From contig CADAZN010000016.1 in assembly GCA_902792435.1 (NCBI GenBank), positions 1 through 52,402 of the forward strand: DNA of 52,402 bases. The letters are read 5' to 3'. This document shows positions 51,824 through 52,402 of this stretch, piece by piece (the first letter of the stretch is position 1; every line of letters begins with the position of its first letter). Under the pieces are notes generated by a model that saw only the letters and a list, made by a program, of their open reading frames with translations, did not search any database and was not told where the DNA came from. Both the position numbers and the translations under genes were made by a program. This stretch comes from an uncultured Bacteroidales bacterium. GTDB taxonomy: Bacteria > Bacteroidota > Bacteroidia > Bacteroidales > Muribaculaceae.

Positions 51824-52402
51824 ATGAGACAGCTTTTTATCTTATTGTTTGTGATAGTTTTTTCAATGGGTCATGCTCAAACGCCGAGTGACACGACATC
51901 TACCGCACCTGCCGACACCACCGCCTGGGACAACCTGCTCGAGGGAGTGACAGTGACCGCTCAACGCCAACTCATCAAGCAGGAAGTGGACCGAACCACC
52001 TATGATGTGCAGGCCGATAATGACTCAAAGACGCAAACAGCAATGGACATGCTGCGCAAGGTGCCAATGGTCACAGTCGATGGCGAGGAGAACATCCTCG
52101 TGCGAGGCAATACCAATTTCAAGATTTACAAGAATGGTCATCTTGATCCTAGCCTAACCAAGAATGCGAAAGACGTGCTCAAAGCGATACCCGCATCGTC
52201 AATCAAGCGCATCGAGGTAATCACCGATCCTGGCGCGCGCGAGGATGCCGAGGGCGTGAATGCCATCCTTAACATTGTGATGATGGACAACAACCGCATG
52301 GAAGGCATCAGCGGTTCGCTCTATGGCAGCTACGACAATCTCAAGATGCCTTCACTCAGCGCCTATCTTGCAGCGCAGATGGGCAAGGCTATCGTGAGCG
52401 TG
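51824..52402 (+). CDS. TonB-dependent receptor / outer-membrane beta-barrel family (3' end beyond window)
   Basis: 193 codons are present, open to the window end. The signal peptide is MRQLFILLFVIVFSMGHAQ. After a Thr/Ala linker comes a TonB-box-like stretch (LEGVTVTAQRQLIKQEVD) and a plug domain (AMDMLRKVPMVTVDGEENIL, VRGNTNFKIYKNGHL, AIPASSIKRIEVITDPGARE). The pattern matches the outer-membrane barrel family receptors of Bacteroidetes. It is downstream of the FecI/FecR/receptor cassette with an ECF-like promoter, so the cassette may control it. Ligand unknown. Confidence 0.85.
   Translation, partial: MRQLFILLFVIVFSMGHAQTPSDTTSTAPADTTAWDNLLEGVTVTAQRQLIKQEVDRTTYDVQADNDSKTQTAMDMLRKVPMVTVDGEENILVRGNTNFKIYKNGHLDPSLTKNAKDVLKAIPASSIKRIEVITDPGAREDAEGVNAILNIVMMDNNRMEGISGSLYGSYDNLKMPSLSAYLAAQMGKAIVSV

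Noticed and set aside
1-52402. tRNA, rRNA or known riboswitch
   Set aside because: No cloverleaf, rRNA or conserved riboswitch core was seen in the gaps by eye. A tRNAscan-SE or Infernal run would settle it.

Overview
The window looks like chromosomal DNA from a Bacteroidales bacterium, most likely a gut Muribaculaceae or Prevotellaceae relative. The family is an inference from the mix of protein types; the order is well supported. Supporting signs are promoters of the Bacteroidetes type (TTTG at -33, TAnnTTTG at -7), almost no Shine-Dalgarno sequences, PorX (regulator of type IX secretion), a FecI/FecR/TonB-receptor signalling cassette, PepSY-like, CotH, DUF5715 and head-GIN proteins, and secreted proteins with chitobiase-type and dockerin modules. 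I found no rRNA, tRNA, CRISPR array, transposase or phage gene.

Layout. 1-4.7 kb (minus strand): a five-gene envelope cluster, made of an OmpH/Skp-like chaperone, a PepSY-like protein, a PAP2 phosphatase fused to a beta-barrel, a small barrel protein and a calcineurin-like phosphoesterase cut by the window edge. 4.8-6.8 kb: a U32 peptidase family gene whose 5' end carries a 54-bp in-frame tandem repeat, next to a small four-helix-bundle (IVP/S23 family) gene bracketed by inverted clusters of the same short repeat. 6.8-14.4 kb: secreted nucleases (an EEP-family enzyme and two NUC1 enzymes) and a large secreted protein with a type IX-like tail, probably serving extracellular nucleic-acid use. 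14.5-17.5 kb: anaerobic ribonucleotide reductase nrdD-nrdG behind a clear promoter and leader hairpin. 17.5-23 kb: GNAT acetyltransferase, a barrel protein and a 1006-residue TPR protein.

23-31.6 kb: an unusual zinc-ribbon/PEP-repeat membrane protein, pyrH, a TPR membrane protein, a LytS/LytTR two-component pair, then pdxJ-exbB-exbD-tonB (minus strand). 31.8-37.9 kb: nadK, LD-carboxypeptidase, an M15 peptidase with a YARHG protein, an SRPBCC-like protein, pyrE, DUF5715 and aquaporin. 38-43 kb: two small lipoproteins, polyprenyl synthetase, TatD nuclease and a secreted CotH/dockerin/starch-binding-like protein. 43-45 kb: a 158-bp tandem duplication, then porX. 45-52.4 kb: a beta-lactamase-fold hydrolase, a small secreted protein and a head-GIN lipoprotein behind near-identical ECF-like promoters, then an ECF sigma factor, FecR-type anti-sigma and TonB-receptor cassette, and a second TonB receptor cut by the window end.

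The least explained material is a family of short-unit (about 7-8 nt) tandem repeat clusters between genes, several starting right at a stop codon. One set flanks the four-helix-bundle gene in inverted orientation, and another marks the borders of the 158-bp duplication.
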